Below the pieces are notes generated by a model. The model worked only from the letters and a program-made list of their open reading frames with translations, had not been told where the DNA came from and ran no database searches. The translations under genes and the position numbers were made by a program. Shown piece by piece: positions 38,501 to 53,500 of a stretch of DNA of 64,000 nt. This DNA comes from Megalonaias nervosa (Eukaryota > Mollusca > Bivalvia > Unionida > Unionidae), in contig JAECUM010001140.1 in the NCBI GenBank assembly GCA_016617855.1, positions 1-64,000 on the forward strand, given 5' to 3'. Numbering within the stretch: the stretch's first letter is position 1; every line of letters starts with the position of its first letter.

Positions 38501-41500
38501 TCAGGATAATGTGACTGGGTGGGACGTTAGTGTGTGTGTGTGATTTGGATTTTTAACGTAGCTTTAACAATTTTCCAGTCATATATCACTAAGATATCAC
38601 AGTATGGCAGTTTATAGTGATGTCAAGCACTGAAGCATCATGTTGCAGACATGTAGCATCATGTCCCAACACCAGGACAACCAGTCCTAACACTAACCTC
38701 TTAATGCATACATGCATTTCTACTCTCAATAACAAAATATTTGTCATAAATATCTTCAGAATAACAATTAATAAAATCTTTTTATTTACCGGATAGTTTT
38801 CGAAACTTATTTACACAGAAATGAAGCTTGTGTGCATCTGTGAGGTAGATTTTATTGATCTCTGATTAGCAAAGAGTTAAACACTGGATTGAGAGATTAC
38901 CAATATAGCAGTTCTTTTGGAAAATACACATACAATAATGGCTCTAAAAGTATGTATGGCTGCAGTTTCTGGTGGATAGATATGTATCAAATATACAAAA
39001 AATGTCAAGTAATGTCTGTTGTTTATTCATTATCCTAATCGTAAATAAGACAAGACAATTGTTTTACTATATCAAATCATCATTTGAGCCATGCAACATA
39101 ATTCGCCAGTTATCTTGTCTTCAGCAATCGACAATAACAATATATACTAGTAGTCAACAAGAAAACTTACAAATTTTCAAGTTTAGACCTTGTCCTGCAC
39201 ATAAACCGACCTCCCTTATTCCAGGCTTTCAAATGTTTCTAAATTATTTGGCATTTACAAGAGTATTTAAGGTAGTCTCAAAATTTAAAATAGCCACAGT
39301 AGGTAGGATTGTGTTAGTCCATGTATTTTTAAAATTTGTCAAACATGGGATTTGATCCGGAAATATTCTGTACATATTGCTAAGAGGACCCTTCTGCTGA
39401 CCGTAACTCAAGAGCTATAAAAAATACCAGTAAGTGTCAAAAATGTACACTAATGTGTGCAGACAAAAGTATCTGCATGGGATTGCACAGTTTAAAGACA
39501 AGACAAGATCAACCCCCAAAACATCAATCAGTATCAGTACAGGCTTGGGGGCTGATTATATCTTGCTAAATGGTTAAAATCCTAGTGGAAACACTTTAAT
39601 TACTGGTATGTCAAAATCAAACTGAACCTACCCTCTGTAAAAAATACATGAGCTACTTTGTACATGGTGTTGTTAGGATTCCAAAAGTCTTGCATAAGAC
39701 CTCTTACTGACTGAAAATAAATATCAAAAAGTCAGATAGGTTTTAAATTACATCTATACAAGGAATATCAGGAAAAAAGCACAAAGATTCTATTTAGATT
39801 TAAAATAACATTAAAACAGTTAATTGGCATAAAATTAAAATTAGAAATCTTATAAGCAAGCTCAACTACTCAGATGCAAGATTAATTCATCAATATGCGT
39901 CGATCTCTCTATTTACTGAACTCATCTATGATCTTGACAATATAAACCCAAATTAAATGTTTCATCATGAGTGGATCATAAATATGGCCTCAAGAGGGGC
40001 TCTTCACTCAGCCAATCAGATTCAAGGTCATGTCATTAGGATGCATGGATCTCACTCATTCTCAAACTTTTCTAAGACACTGATGAGACAAGCATATATT
40101 CCAAGTTTTATCAAAATCAGATCAACGATATGTCCTCCAAGGAGGTAATAAGCTCTGTCCATAAGATGCAAGGTCACTTCATTAAAAAACTGCAGGTATC
40201 ATTCCTTACTTAACTCTTCTGCGATTTCAATAATACAAGCATATATTCCAAATCGTCTAAAAATTGAATCAGAAATATGGCTTCCAGACAGGTAACAAAG
40301 TTAACCAATCAAGTGCAACACTGCCTCATTAATGTTCATGGGTCTAGCTCATTATCAAGCTCATCCAAGATTCTGATGACAAAAAGATATATTCCAAGTC
40401 TGGTTGAATCTGGATCAGAATCCAGAGAGGTAGCAAGTACCTGTTGACAGAAACACAATGTGTGATGGCCAGGTGAGTTAAAAATGTACTGCCTCTAGGA
40501 GTTCAATCTTGTCCATTCATTGCTGGAAGCTCCATGTAGCTATGACATTTTGTTAGGAGTAGCAATATCAAGATTTTCAAAATGACTGCCATGATGGCCA
40601 TACTGGATGATGGATCAGAACCAAGCATCATAGAAAATATTCTGGTAAAAACCCAATGTCAACCAGGTTTTCCATCTAGAAGTAGTGATAAGAATTTTAA
40701 GATGGACATTGTGGGGTCATACTGGATACCAGATTAGCACAATTTTCATTTAAGACCAACAACCACCATATTAAATCTTCAGGTGAAAATCCCAACATAA
40801 TTTTCCAATCATGAGTAGCATAACAAGATTTTCAGGACAGCTGCTATGGTGGCCATTCTGGATGTCAGCTCAACACCATTTTCATTAGCACTAACTATAG
40901 ACATCATAATAAGTCTCTTTGTAAAACTCCATGCTCATATAATCTTCCATTAAGAAGAGTAGCTATAACAAGATTTTCTTCTTGCTGTTTTGGCCCCAGA
41001 TTGGATGCCTTGGAACTATTTTAATACAGGAACAACAAGAAATCATCAGAAATCCTCTGATGAAAACCCCTTGTCTACATGATTATCTGTTCCTTAGACA
41101 TAGCAGTATCGATTGGGATCAATTTTTTTTTTTAGGTCCAGCTAGACATCGTAAGAAGTCAGTGAGTAAAAACTCCATCCTGATATGACCATTCATTCTG
41201 GAGTAGCAAAAACAACATTTTCACAGTGACTGCTCTGGTGGCCATACTGGATATCATATCTGCACCATCTTCACAAGGTATAAGCCTTTAGGTGAAAGCC
41301 CCTGGTTGATATGACCATTTATTTAATTAGATGGAGAAATGAGAACAAGATTCCCAAAATGGCTGCTTTGGGCCATAATGGATATTTGAGCAGCACCATT
41401 TTAATTTTTGTCTAATTAGGCCATGGAATGAATGCATTTGTAAAGTTTCATGGCAGTTCCACAAGTAGTTAGGAGGAGTAGCATTAAGAAACTGATGATA

Positions 41501-44500
41501 ATGGAAGGTCGTACATTGGATGACAAATGATGGACAAAAGGCCATCCCGTTAAGTTCTTCTGTGGTCAGTGACCAGTCAACACAAAAATATGCATTTTGG
41601 AAAAATGTTACAAATTCCAGGCAGGATCTGGTTGCCTTGGCAACTAAACATAAAATCCCTTCCAGGCTAAAATAAAGTATGCCAAGTACCCCTCAAGTAT
41701 TCACAACAAATTACCCACTATAAAGGAATTATACAGAAAGTAAATTCATAAGCTATATAATATTTCTGACATTATGGATAAAATATGTACAAACTAGAAA
41801 GTTCAAATTCCCAAGTGATGCACAGCATAGGGTTAAATTGTGCTCAAATTGGTTAAGTGAAATTAAGAGATTGGGTTTTAAAATGTTTTCTTTCGAGAGA
41901 AGACGTGCCTGTTACAGAGATCCTTTTGTGGAGATATGTTTTTATAATTTACATCATAAGAGTCCATTCAAAAGACCCAATGTTATCTTTACAGCAAATT
42001 TTGCAAGTGGAAAATCCCAAGCAGGATTTCATATCTGAAAGTCGAAGACCCTCCATAGGGGTTCAAAGGAAAATCTCATTTCAGTGTGTTGAATCTGTCG
42101 AATACAGAATCCAAACATATATCAGTGAATCATTATAAGTGTAATAATAACAACATCATCTGAAACAGTAATGATATCATCATCTCATATTACCTTGTCC
42201 GTTGGAGTTATTAGATAGACTGCTGACAACTGTGGTACAGGCTCCCTCTTCTTGTTGATATGCTCAACCACTGAAATTAAACACATACCATGTATAAAAC
42301 AAAATATATTACTCAATTTTCTGATATTTGTTAACCATCACTTTTGAAACAATACTGAGAGATATCATTTAAACTGTATACAAGTCTATGTATCGGTGCA
42401 TTCTGTAAGAATCTGAAGATGGATTGGTTTTAATTTGGCATTTATTGGCACATTAACACACAAAAGGTTAGTTGTTGTTGTTGTTGTTGTTGTAGGGTTC
42501 AACACCATTTTTCAGCACAAGATAGGCTATTCATGGCGGCCAGTATAAATGGTGGAGGAAGAACCAAGGAAAATCCAGGAAAAAAAAACCTACCCATGAG
42601 AAGCTACTGGCAAGCTTTCTCACATACCCACATTGGCAGAATCCAAGACTCAAACCCACGCAGACAGAGGTGAGATAGCAGAGATCTGTAACAGTGAGCA
42701 CTTTAAACCAGCGGCCACATGGGGTCCCCACACAAAAAAGTAGTCTGGTTTGGCATCATAGTCTTTGGATGTAGACTGGTGCATTTGTACTCCAACCAGA
42801 AATGGGTCTCAATTTGTTCACATAATCACATGATGGGTGAAATTCAAACCTAAAGAAATCTAAGCATTCAGAGGGTCCCTGTACAGTTTCCAGATCCCCA
42901 AAACATAAACTGGAGAGCACAAGGCTGCCTTAGAAAACCAAGTCAACTGGGGAGTTTAAAGTCCAAAGAAAAGAAAGAAATAAATAAGACGATATGGTCT
43001 TGGCTCTCAGTGCCTCCAACAAAGACAGCATTATGTCCACTCTGGCCTTTAGGACATGGATTAGTCCTCTGTTCATGAGGAAATTTGTTCCCACATAGAT
43101 GAAATTTTCAGATGGAGTAAGCTCCAATTTTTCAAGGTTGGTTAAAAGACTACGCCTGGTCACAATGAGCTAGCAAGATAGGATCAGCCACTCACCAGAA
43201 TATTTGAAGATTAGGATCTCCAATGATCTTAAGTGGGTTACAACTTCTCCAATGACCCTGGTAAAACCTCTGGGTGAGGAGGCAAGGCCAAAGGCAGAGC
43301 ATAAAATTAGAAGACCTCCTCATCCATGCAAAACCAGAGGTGAGAAGGAAAGATATGGATCTGAAGATACACATTCTAAAGATTGATGGAGACCACCCCG
43401 TTACCAGGTCTTAAGGCATTTCAGACTGAAGTTATGGTCTCCATCTTGAAAGTTCCCCCTGCAGAAACTTGCTTGAAAACGAAATATCGATAATTAATTG
43501 AAACTGTCCTCCATTTCTTTTATAACAGAAAAATCCAGAGTGGAAAGCTGGAGACTGGTTGCTGAACACAATCTCTACTGCACCATCATGGAGAAAGGAG
43601 TGTACCTTTTCCTTTAACTGCACCAGTTTCAACTGGTGGATGCAGACAAAAGAACCTTACAATTATGAAGGAACCAGCCATCATCCATGGTGCTGGACCA
43701 AACCTCTGAGAAAAGATTTTGTCTGGCGCCAACAGGAACCAATGGAAGAGGGACACGCTGCAGAAAAGGGAGCAAGTCATGCCAACTAACCAATATCATG
43801 CAACAGCGGTACACTGTTCATCAGACGAAAAGGGTGGAGGCAATTGACTTCATAAGGATACTTCCAAAAGTATAATATCGAAAGTATCACTATGTACCTG
43901 AGAGAAACCATTACAGGTTTCATTAGAGTGAAAGATATTTGTACAAACTCGGACCAACAGTGGGAAATTCACAGACCTGAAGCACAGAAATATCTGCTCA
44001 ATCCGCCAAGGTGTATATTGGGTTAGCATATCAGAACCTTGGCTAGCGAAGATGTGTTGATTCATGAGTATCTATAAGATTTTTAACATGGCTGCTGTGG
44101 TGGCCATAAAGTACACCCAAGTGGAACTATCTGTATGCCAAAGTGGAACCATTCAATAAGGCTGCATTAGAAGCCATACTGGACACCAGACTGGCACCAT
44201 TTTCATTTAAGACCAACCAGATATTATAAGAAGTATGACCATCTATTCAGAAAGTAGTGAGATTTCCAAGATGGCTGCTATGGTGGTATAATGGATGTCT
44301 GTGCAGCACATTCTTCGTTTAGGTCCAACTAAACCTTGCATGAGATGGATGTGTGTAAAGTTTCATGGCAATCCTCCATGTAGTTAAGAATCATATAAAA
44401 CCTGTGCTAATAGACAAATGGACATGAGAAGATGCACAACAGCTATCCCATAAATTCTTTGGTTCTTTGAACAGTATTGTCCGTTTCTTCTGAACTTTTT

Positions 44501-47500
44501 GAACCCCATTTTTGATATTTTGACATTTATGTTAGGTGTGAAGTTAAAGCACATTATCTATTTAAAAGTTAGAATTCATGAACCCATTCTGGCAAATGAC
44601 TGCAGCTTACTAATGGACCCAGCAAACTTAAAAGCTTTACATCAAGCCCTACCTGCATGAAACTGATACGAAGATATTCGTCTTCTCAGAAGTTTTAAGA
44701 AATTCATTATGTCTTTAATTCAGAATAGGCAAAACTGCAATGTTACTCTCCATTTTGCTTTTCTAGTTACATGACTAGCCAAACTGCATCAGCAGTCCAG
44801 CAGTCACATGATATTAACCCCAAAAAGTCCATATCCAATTTGAAGAAGAAACATGAATACAACCGAAGGGACTAACACTCTAATGAATGAAATGAATTTC
44901 CATGAATTCAAGATAAGGCCATATCTTCCTTTGCTATGAAGTACTGAAATTATCTCCTATATTCTTCAGCAAAAAACAGATTTTTAATTAGCTGCTGTGG
45001 TAGACATACTTTTCATTTAGGACTGACATGAAAAATTTTGTTCAGTAGTAAGAATAAGCTTTTAAAGTCAGGCCTTTTTGGACATCAGGTTGTCTCTACT
45101 TTTATTTAGGACCAAGAAGACATGTTAAAAAGTCTTTAAACGAAAACCCTATGTTGACATGGCCATTCAATCAAGAGAAGTAGCAATAAAAAGATTTTCA
45201 AGATGGCCTCTGTGGTGGCCATAGTGGACATCAGAGTGGCACTACTTTCACTTAGGACCAATTAGACCAAGAGAAGCATGGTTAATATGACTTACTGTTC
45301 AAGAGGAGTAGTGATAACATGATTTCCAAGATAGCTGCTGTGTCCGCCATACTGGATGTAAGATCAGCACCATTCTCATCTTGGACCAAGTAGGCAATGA
45401 GATGAATGTACGTGTAAAGTTCCATCATAATTCTCCAAGTATTTTAAGAGTAGCAACAAATCAACAAATGATGGAGGACACATCTCATCAGTTCCTCTGG
45501 TCTGAGACCCATACAGGCAAAAACCATATTGTCATATTGATATGCTTTCTGTCAAATTATATAGTTCATTTGTTCAACTTACAAGGGTCTTTATGCCAGG
45601 ATGTTCTGTGCCTAGGTTTGGCTGAAAGTGGTTTAGTGTTTTTTGACATGAAGGTGAAAACAGCAATTGCTGATAGATGAAGCATGGCATTTTAATGGAT
45701 CATACCATAAGCTATGTTATATAACAAATCAGCTAAAAATTTAATAAAGAGTACTATATATTACTGCATATTTTCCATGGTCGAGTTAAAGCATTCTTGG
45801 CAAATTAACTTTCATCACTTACTTTTTGTTTCCTCTCACTTAATTCCATCAATCTAAAATGTGTTCATATCCACTCATAGCTAAATAGGTTTTAGTATTT
45901 TCACTTAAACAGTTCCCTACTAATTGCTTGATTTCCACAATGTCAAGATCCATTAGAATCAATGGAAATGGAGTCTTAACATGGGGACTGGGTCCTGTTT
46001 TGAGCCTTTTGAACTAAAGACATTGCTAAGAAAGGTATGAAGTTGCTATCATCTGGGAAACTGGCTACACTATATGATGTCCCAATCCCTTATTATCTGA
46101 AGGTAGCAAAAAAGAATTACAATTTTATAAATTTCATTATAATGATTACATGTGATGCCTTCTGCCATAATTTCATGCATTTTGCAGCAGCAAGAAATCA
46201 TCCGCATACTAAGCTGATCTACTACAAGGACCTTCCATTCTCCTTCTTTCTTGACTGCTTGAATCACCTCAGTCATAATCTCTGAAACAACAATAATAAT
46301 AATAATAATAATAACAACACCAACCATATGGTAACAAGCTTGGAATGCTGTCAGAAGCCATAGATCAATCCATCAATTGTGTATAATCAAAAGGAGATGC
46401 TAAAACATTTTTTGTTAAGGGTGAACACAGATAATATGTTGACATTTTGATTTAAGCTGAAATGCATAAACCAAAAATGGATTGTTGACCATCTATGATT
46501 AGTCCATCTTTATTCTGAATTTTAAGCTATATTATGGACATTCATTACCTTAATCTATGACAATGTTGTGAATATATGAAAGTTATGTGCTTAATCTACA
46601 ATATTTGATAATACTGGTCCAAACATCTGCATCATTAATATCGATTACATTCCTTTGTATGATCAATTATATCAATGAAGATATATGTCCTGGTAATCAC
46701 TTGAGTACTTGAAGCAATTTCAATAACATAATCCCCACGCAAGTCGATTCTGAATAAAAGAAGTATTACTTTAAAGGACCAGAAAATATGGTGCCTATAT
46801 ATAAATATGGTTAAATTCTCATGATCAATTTTGGTTTATTAACTTTTAGTAACAACAGCCATATTGCATGGCAAATTGAAATCATTGTACCAACCTGAAA
46901 GATCTTCATGACAGCTTGCTTTCTGTCAAACTATTCTAAAAAAATTCTAGTCATCAGTTTCTATTTTTAATAATGGTGACCACATTTCATGGTGGATGGA
47001 AATTATTTGTATAAATCTGAAAACCCCTCAAGCCAGCATGCTGGTCCAGTCAGGTTCAAGAAGTTTAAAATAGTAATAAAATGATATATGATGCATGACA
47101 GATGCAGGGTCATACCATAAGCTCACCTGGCCTTACATCTGGGTGAGCAAATTTTGATTTTTATGAGATTTTGTCAAAAAATGTCATGTTTTAACTATTA
47201 AATGGTTAGATGTAAAATTAAATATTCTTTTTTTTTTTTGATCTCTTGCAAACAAAATTACCTGAGAGATAAAACATGGGCTTTAATTAAAAGTGAGCAA
47301 ATATTTCCTACGTACTGCTGTAGAGGTTACAACATATAGTATATTTGTTTAGTGTTCCTTATAGATAAAGTTTGGCACTTGTGTAACTGTTACTAACATG
47401 GTTCCCACACTTTTCTAAAGATAAATTTCCAGGTCATTTCCAGGATGAAATTAATTTTTTCAATGTTCAGACATGACCATTACTGAACGGTATTAAAGAA

Positions 47501-50500
47501 CATTTTAGATTATAAAACATGCATTTTCTAAATCTAAAGATGCTCCTATTTCAAGATGCTCCAAACCATCTAAGTCAGTAAAGATGATCATGTACAAAAC
47601 CATAAAATGTATAACACAAAACAAGTTTGACTATATTCCTATAAATTGGCATGTAAAGTCATTTCAATGTACGGAATAAAAATTCTAACTTTACTTTGCG
47701 GACCTGCATTATGTTGCTACGTGGAAACAACATAATGAACATAATTAGCTTTGTTTCCTTTCAAACCTTTAATTCTAAAGAATTCTAGAGCAATATATAT
47801 GCATATTATACAAAGTTAACTTTTCATATCACAGTATGATAAAACAATCAATGCAAAATATTAGAATCTTATCTTGTAATGAAAAAAGTTTAACCCTCAT
47901 TTAATCTGTACCAATAAAACCCAAACAAGATTTTTCAAATAACCTATACTCCTTATGAGGATTTGGTTAAAAATCCATCATTTAAAAAACATGTACAAAA
48001 GGGTTGATTTAAATTTTGACAAAAGACCTTCAAAATTATATTTTGTTGTATAAACAAAGACTGAATTTTCTGTAAAATCATGTCTTCTGGTAATTCAATA
48101 AAGCAGTCCCCAAACCTATATTGATACAGGGACACGTATCATTATTTAATATATAATACAAGGGATGACAATTTCCCATTTCTCCTGCGTCCTATTTAAG
48201 ATCTGAAACCAATGCTTCAAGCTACAAGCCACTGTGTAATAGTTTTGCAGCAAAGTTAAACTCAGAAATTTGACAATTTGAACAGCATATTTGGCTTAAA
48301 ACAAATAGCAGTCCATTTTCTAATATGGGTTTCCTCAGTATATTCCCACCCCATTTTTCACATTTGGACATTTAGGATGGGGTGTGGGGTCAGCAACTGC
48401 ATGTTGAAATTTGGAATTCGCCACCACCATGAAGTTGCCACATATGGTAGTCGCTTACCAGCGGGCCTAGCAAATTTAAGTGGTGTTATATCAACTCATA
48501 ACTGCATGAAATCGAAAGGAAAATGGTTTTATTTTCTCAGAAATAGAAAGTATTATAATTAATCCGCTGATGGCCTTGACGAAACTACAGCATAGATGAA
48601 ACCAGACCCGGTCCTCTCCATTTGCATAACTAGTCACATGACTTCACAAATCTCAAACAACAATATCGGAAGTCAAATTGTCATGTGATATCAATAACAA
48701 ACTCCTTATTAATGTTGTAAAAAATTCAATTATATTAAATGAAAGTAAGATATCTTTTGTAAAAACCAGAAGGAACATATAATTATCAACATATTTATTT
48801 CAAGAACGACAAGACACCTGTCGCTGTCGCAGCAATTTGGCCAGGCAGATTCATCAAGCGGAGAGCACATGTCAACACTGTAGTCACGTGATACAACAAA
48901 ACCTTGGTAGTTGTTCTCAGAATAAATATAGAGGACCTTGTGTTCTTTTGCCTTTTTTCTTTTGTTTTTATTAATATTTTTTATTTTTTCTACAACATTT
49001 GAAATGGGTTATTATTGATAAAACATTACTGGATTTATGATGTCATGAACATGTGGGTTGTGAGATACGTGTACTCGTGAGACTAGCAATGCAAATCGCA
49101 AGTACAAGGTCAAATTTCATCAACACCTTAGTTTTATCTTGTCTACTAGACGAATCTAATCCATTGAGCACTTGGGTTGACTCAATAAATATGTTTATAT
49201 CAAGCACTCAAATGATCCATACTGCAACCTCTGAATATTCTATCAGATCTCGATAAATTTAACTCACGATCAGTTGAGTTACGATTCAATTATGTAACTG
49301 TTTCGAGCTTCAAGTGGTGGTGGAAAATTCCCAGGTTCTTCCCGACTTTTCATCAATATTTGTTTTATTCAAGGACTTTCCACAGTCAGGAAATAAATTA
49401 TCATTTCTCCCGATTTGTTCCCATTTCCCGGTAGCGTGGGAACCCTGTACTAAACTCACTACTTGTAAACTGTGCTCAATGACACAGGCACTAATCAGCC
49501 ACTTTTTCGATGATCTTGTAGACTAGATTTTACCCCTAAAAAACCTCATACCATGTGATACCTATAGGGGTCATAACTGTAATACACAATAGCACCTGGT
49601 ATGGAGATCATATAACTCTGGGATTCAGCATTAGCTTGAGATTTTGTGTTAGTCAATCACAAAAGAACTTTCCATTTGTAATTTCATGTTTGATTGGCCA
49701 AGAATGACAAAACTTAATTTCAATCTAACACCCCAGAGTTTTATTATATCCAGCTGTGGACATTACAGTATAGTATAGTGTAAATCAATGGTAACTACAA
49801 CAACACACATGGAAAAATGTCAATACTGAATGTGTGTACCAAAGATAGATACTGAATAGAAGTGCAACTCAGTGCAGCACTATGAAGCCAGCCAAGTCAC
49901 CTTTTTATGGTAACACAAAATATCTCTATAGTAGAGCAGATGAAATATTATTATTACTGGTTTTCCATTTGCAGTTTGTTTCTTTCTCATTTACAATGGT
50001 TTACAGTGGAGAAGTAATGCAGCAGGAAACAAGAGACCCAAGTGTGCTTTATATCACTCACATATTTTAAACAACCATTTAATTGAATAATGATGATGAT
50101 ATAAACATGTTTACTAAGTTTTATCAAAATACAGTATCCACAGAGGTATCAAGCCAAGTCAATAAGATTCAAGATCTCAGTCACATTTGCAGATTTTACT
50201 TAAAGAACCCATCAAGACTATGCTGATAAAAGCAAAGTTCAACAGATATTCAGACTTTGGAGTGGTAACAAGCTTAGTCATTCAGATACAGTATTAATCT
50301 GATATCCTGATAATACAAGTCCATATTCCAAGATTATTCAATGCAAGAGTTCCATAAAGGGACTGATGTTCCACTGGGCAAAAAGAATTTCCAGGAAATC
50401 AAGATAATACCATTTCTTCACTTTAACTGTCAAATGTTGAAACCATCTCTAATAACAAGATTTTCAAACTAGCTGCTGTGGTGCACATATTTTATATCAA

Positions 50501-53500
50501 CTTGGCACCATTTTTAAAGAAGACATTATCAAAAGTCTTTTAGTGAAAATGTTGTTATATTATAAAGATCATCCATTCAGGGGGAGTAGTGACAACAAGA
50601 TGTTTAAGACAGACACTGTGACAGCCACCAGATGTATAAACAACTAGGTATCATATATGTTGGCAAAAACACAATGTTGATATTATAACCATCCATTTGG
50701 AGAGACAACAATAATTATTAAGGCAAACTATTCAAAACTGGCTAAAATCAAGTCAATTCAAGCAGCCAATAGTCCAATTTTATCTTCTTGTTATTATGGC
50801 CTTGTCAATGAAGAACTTTTGCAGTAATCAGTGTGCAAATAAACACTTTAATAACCAAGGATACTGCATTTCATAAAACATTTATCATCTCTAGTACATT
50901 ATATAAAATGTGTCCAGTGATAATGGTCATGTCACTGACCAAATCACTAAACAAAATACACAAAAATGCTAGAAAAAACAGTGTTTACTACAGGCATTTG
51001 ATCAACTTTAGAAATAATATGCAAACATTAACAGTTTTAACTGGCTGAAAAGTATATTTAATCCATTTTCCCATCTTTATAATGTTTAATATTTACTGCT
51101 ATTTTTGGCAATTATATGCTTTATTTATTTTGTTGCGATTTCAAATATTCTCATCAAATATTTCAGTGCCCAAAAATTCCATTCATCTGCTTGTATTTAC
51201 AAGTAGCAGCTGAGGAAGGGCAAGTTATCTTTTTGAGATGGTTGTCACACTGGACTAGAGGTATTCTAAGCAGATTCCAGGGATGGTGCTGGCATTAATA
51301 AAGTTGTTGCCAAAAAATTGCCAACCTCAATATTTTGTTGCCAATTTTCCAAAAATGTCACAATATTTTTTGTTTTCACAATACATTACCACCTATTTAT
51401 TTTTATATCCATGTCACCAAAGTAATATTGTCAACTTAAGTGAATGTAGAGATAATTGGGAGAGGGCTACAAAAATCAAATTTCGCACTTAAGTGAAATT
51501 TATAAGAGGTGACCTCACGTCAGTGAGAAGGATTTACACTGAAAGAAAATAAACAATTGAAATTTTGATTAACTGAAGACAAAACTAATCTAAAATACAC
51601 ATGTGTATTGAGAACTTACAATTGTGTTGAAGAATCCATAATGCATAAAGTATGAAAATCCATAAATCTGAGTATGATCACATGATAAAAAATTTAAATA
51701 TCATCCACATCACATTAGAAACAACAAATAACTTTTTTGATTTATCCCACTGTAAACAGACAATTTCACAAAACAATTCAATGAGATATTCATGGTTGCC
51801 AATAACACGTGGCTTTATAGTTGTTTACATGCCACATGTACATGACCTAGGTTTTGGTCAGCTGGAGACAGCTAACATGTTGCATAGGCTACTAAAGGAA
51901 TGAGGCTGTTAACAGGGAAATGAAAACACACGAACAAAATAAAAAGTTTAACAAACATCACTGTGACCAAATATATATATATAGTTTCAAAAGATTCAAA
52001 ATTTAATTTGCATTTTATTCTGCCTGTGGTAGCGATTGTAAGCCTAAACATTTTTCCAGCAAGGTAGAAACTTTCATGGCACAATAAAAGTGTTGAATCA
52101 TTTTGGAAAATGCAACAACAGATCAGCTTCCATTGCTTTTATTTATGTTTGGTGCTGACTTCCTTTGATTAAAGGTGCTTTGTTTTTATGGAAGACTGTA
52201 GTTGGCTTACTTTGATGAACGGTGCATGTGTTATTGAAGTCACCTGTAAATGCAAACCTTCGAGGACCAAACAAATGCCAGTTTGTTACTGTGGTGGCAA
52301 CATCAAATAATTGGAGTAGAACATTGATTAAGGCTGATTTGTTTTGGTTTCATTTGCTTAGTATATATAAAGAACGATCAGTTCTTCAAAAGTAATCAGT
52401 TTTCTTTGAAGTTTCAGCAAAACTATTTTTGGGGTACATTAAAAAAAAACAAACATCACTGGTCAATTGCAGCCATTCCTGTTCCTGTCTTCAGAGGTTA
52501 ATCGATTGTAGCTAATCCATTAGCATGAGTATCTGAGTGTATCATAGCTTACAGTACCCAGGCAAAGAGTCTGCATTATCAGATTATGATGTAAAAAAAG
52601 TGCAGTTAAGATGCATATGTCAATATGAACAAATGATTTGTTTATGTAACAACAGATAGCTCCCAGCGCATTTTATATCCAAGTTTGCAGCTCCCTTTCA
52701 TGGTGCCTTTGAATATCTTCACCACAAACCCAAGACTGTATATGCAAGTTTAAAAAGCCAAAAAATGTCGCAAAAAAAAACCACCAGATGGTATATTTTG
52801 TTGCCAGTAAGTAAAATAAATCGCAATTTGCAACACTGGCAAAGCCCAGTGCCATCCCTGAGATTCTGTTTTATGCACAGTGTTAAGCAAAGTATTGGCT
52901 TTTCTCCAGATAATTTAAATTGACAATATATGGGCTTTCTAAATATGTATTTCTTTAATGAAACGAATAAAAATATATAAATATTGAAGGAAGTATTTAA
53001 ATAGTTTTGGTTCATTCAAAATTCTTATTATCCTTTGAACCAATTTCAGTATTCTGGCTTCCACAGCATTCCAGCCAAATGAAATACATACCAATGGAAC
53101 TTGAAAACATGTCCATTTGCTTGTGGGAATTTGAATTTATTAGGAAAATGACATCCGAGTAGTTAAGTTTGACTAAAACATGATAACTTTCATTTGTATA
53201 AAAGTGCTGATACAGGGTACCAAGTGTGTGAGATATTCCTGAAAATCTGACTTATCATTCCGATATTTTCAACATTAGAACACGCTAACAGCACTGTTAT
53301 TTGGGCACTAAGACCTCAATGCCCAAAACATAAATATCAGGGTCATGGGCTTACACTGTAGGACTAGCAGTGTATATTGCCGAATTACAAACTGTAGTCC
53401 AAGTTTCCTCTGACCCTTGCCACCCAATTTTTGATATTTGGATATTTGTGTTGGGGTGTAGGGTCAGAGTCCATTGCCTATCGAAAAGTTTTAATTCACT

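Larger units (their letters stand above)
37417..39631 (-). other. STXBP1 intron 4
   Basis: Contains an inverted SINE pair (38340-38705). A 127-codon plus-strand frame at 38972-39355 has no recognisable domain and reads as chance. An AATAAT patch lies at 37505-37535. Confidence 0.7.
39711..42193 (-). other. STXBP1 intron 3
   Basis: Filled by array B (39860-40460) followed directly by array A (40500-41580). 41600-42190 has two overlapping open frames (41838-42138, +) without recognisable domains. Confidence 0.7.
42271..46149 (-). other. STXBP1 intron 2
   Basis: Contains a SINE (42471-42735), DIRS-like remnant 2 (42736-43830), two array A stretches (44065-44470, 44990-45520) and a further terminal segment to 45740. 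44480-44990 and 45750-46030 hold nothing identifiable. Confidence 0.7.

Noticed and set aside
38972..39355. 127-codon plus-strand frame
   Set aside because: No domain, no splice or repeat context, AT-rich chance frame within STXBP1 intron 4.
41838..42138. Two overlapping plus-strand frames of 66 and 93 codons
   Set aside because: No recognisable domain; overlapping in two frames, next to repeats.
49053..49256. 67-codon frame near 49.1 kb
   Set aside because: Lies in the right arm of the foldback element; no protein likeness.
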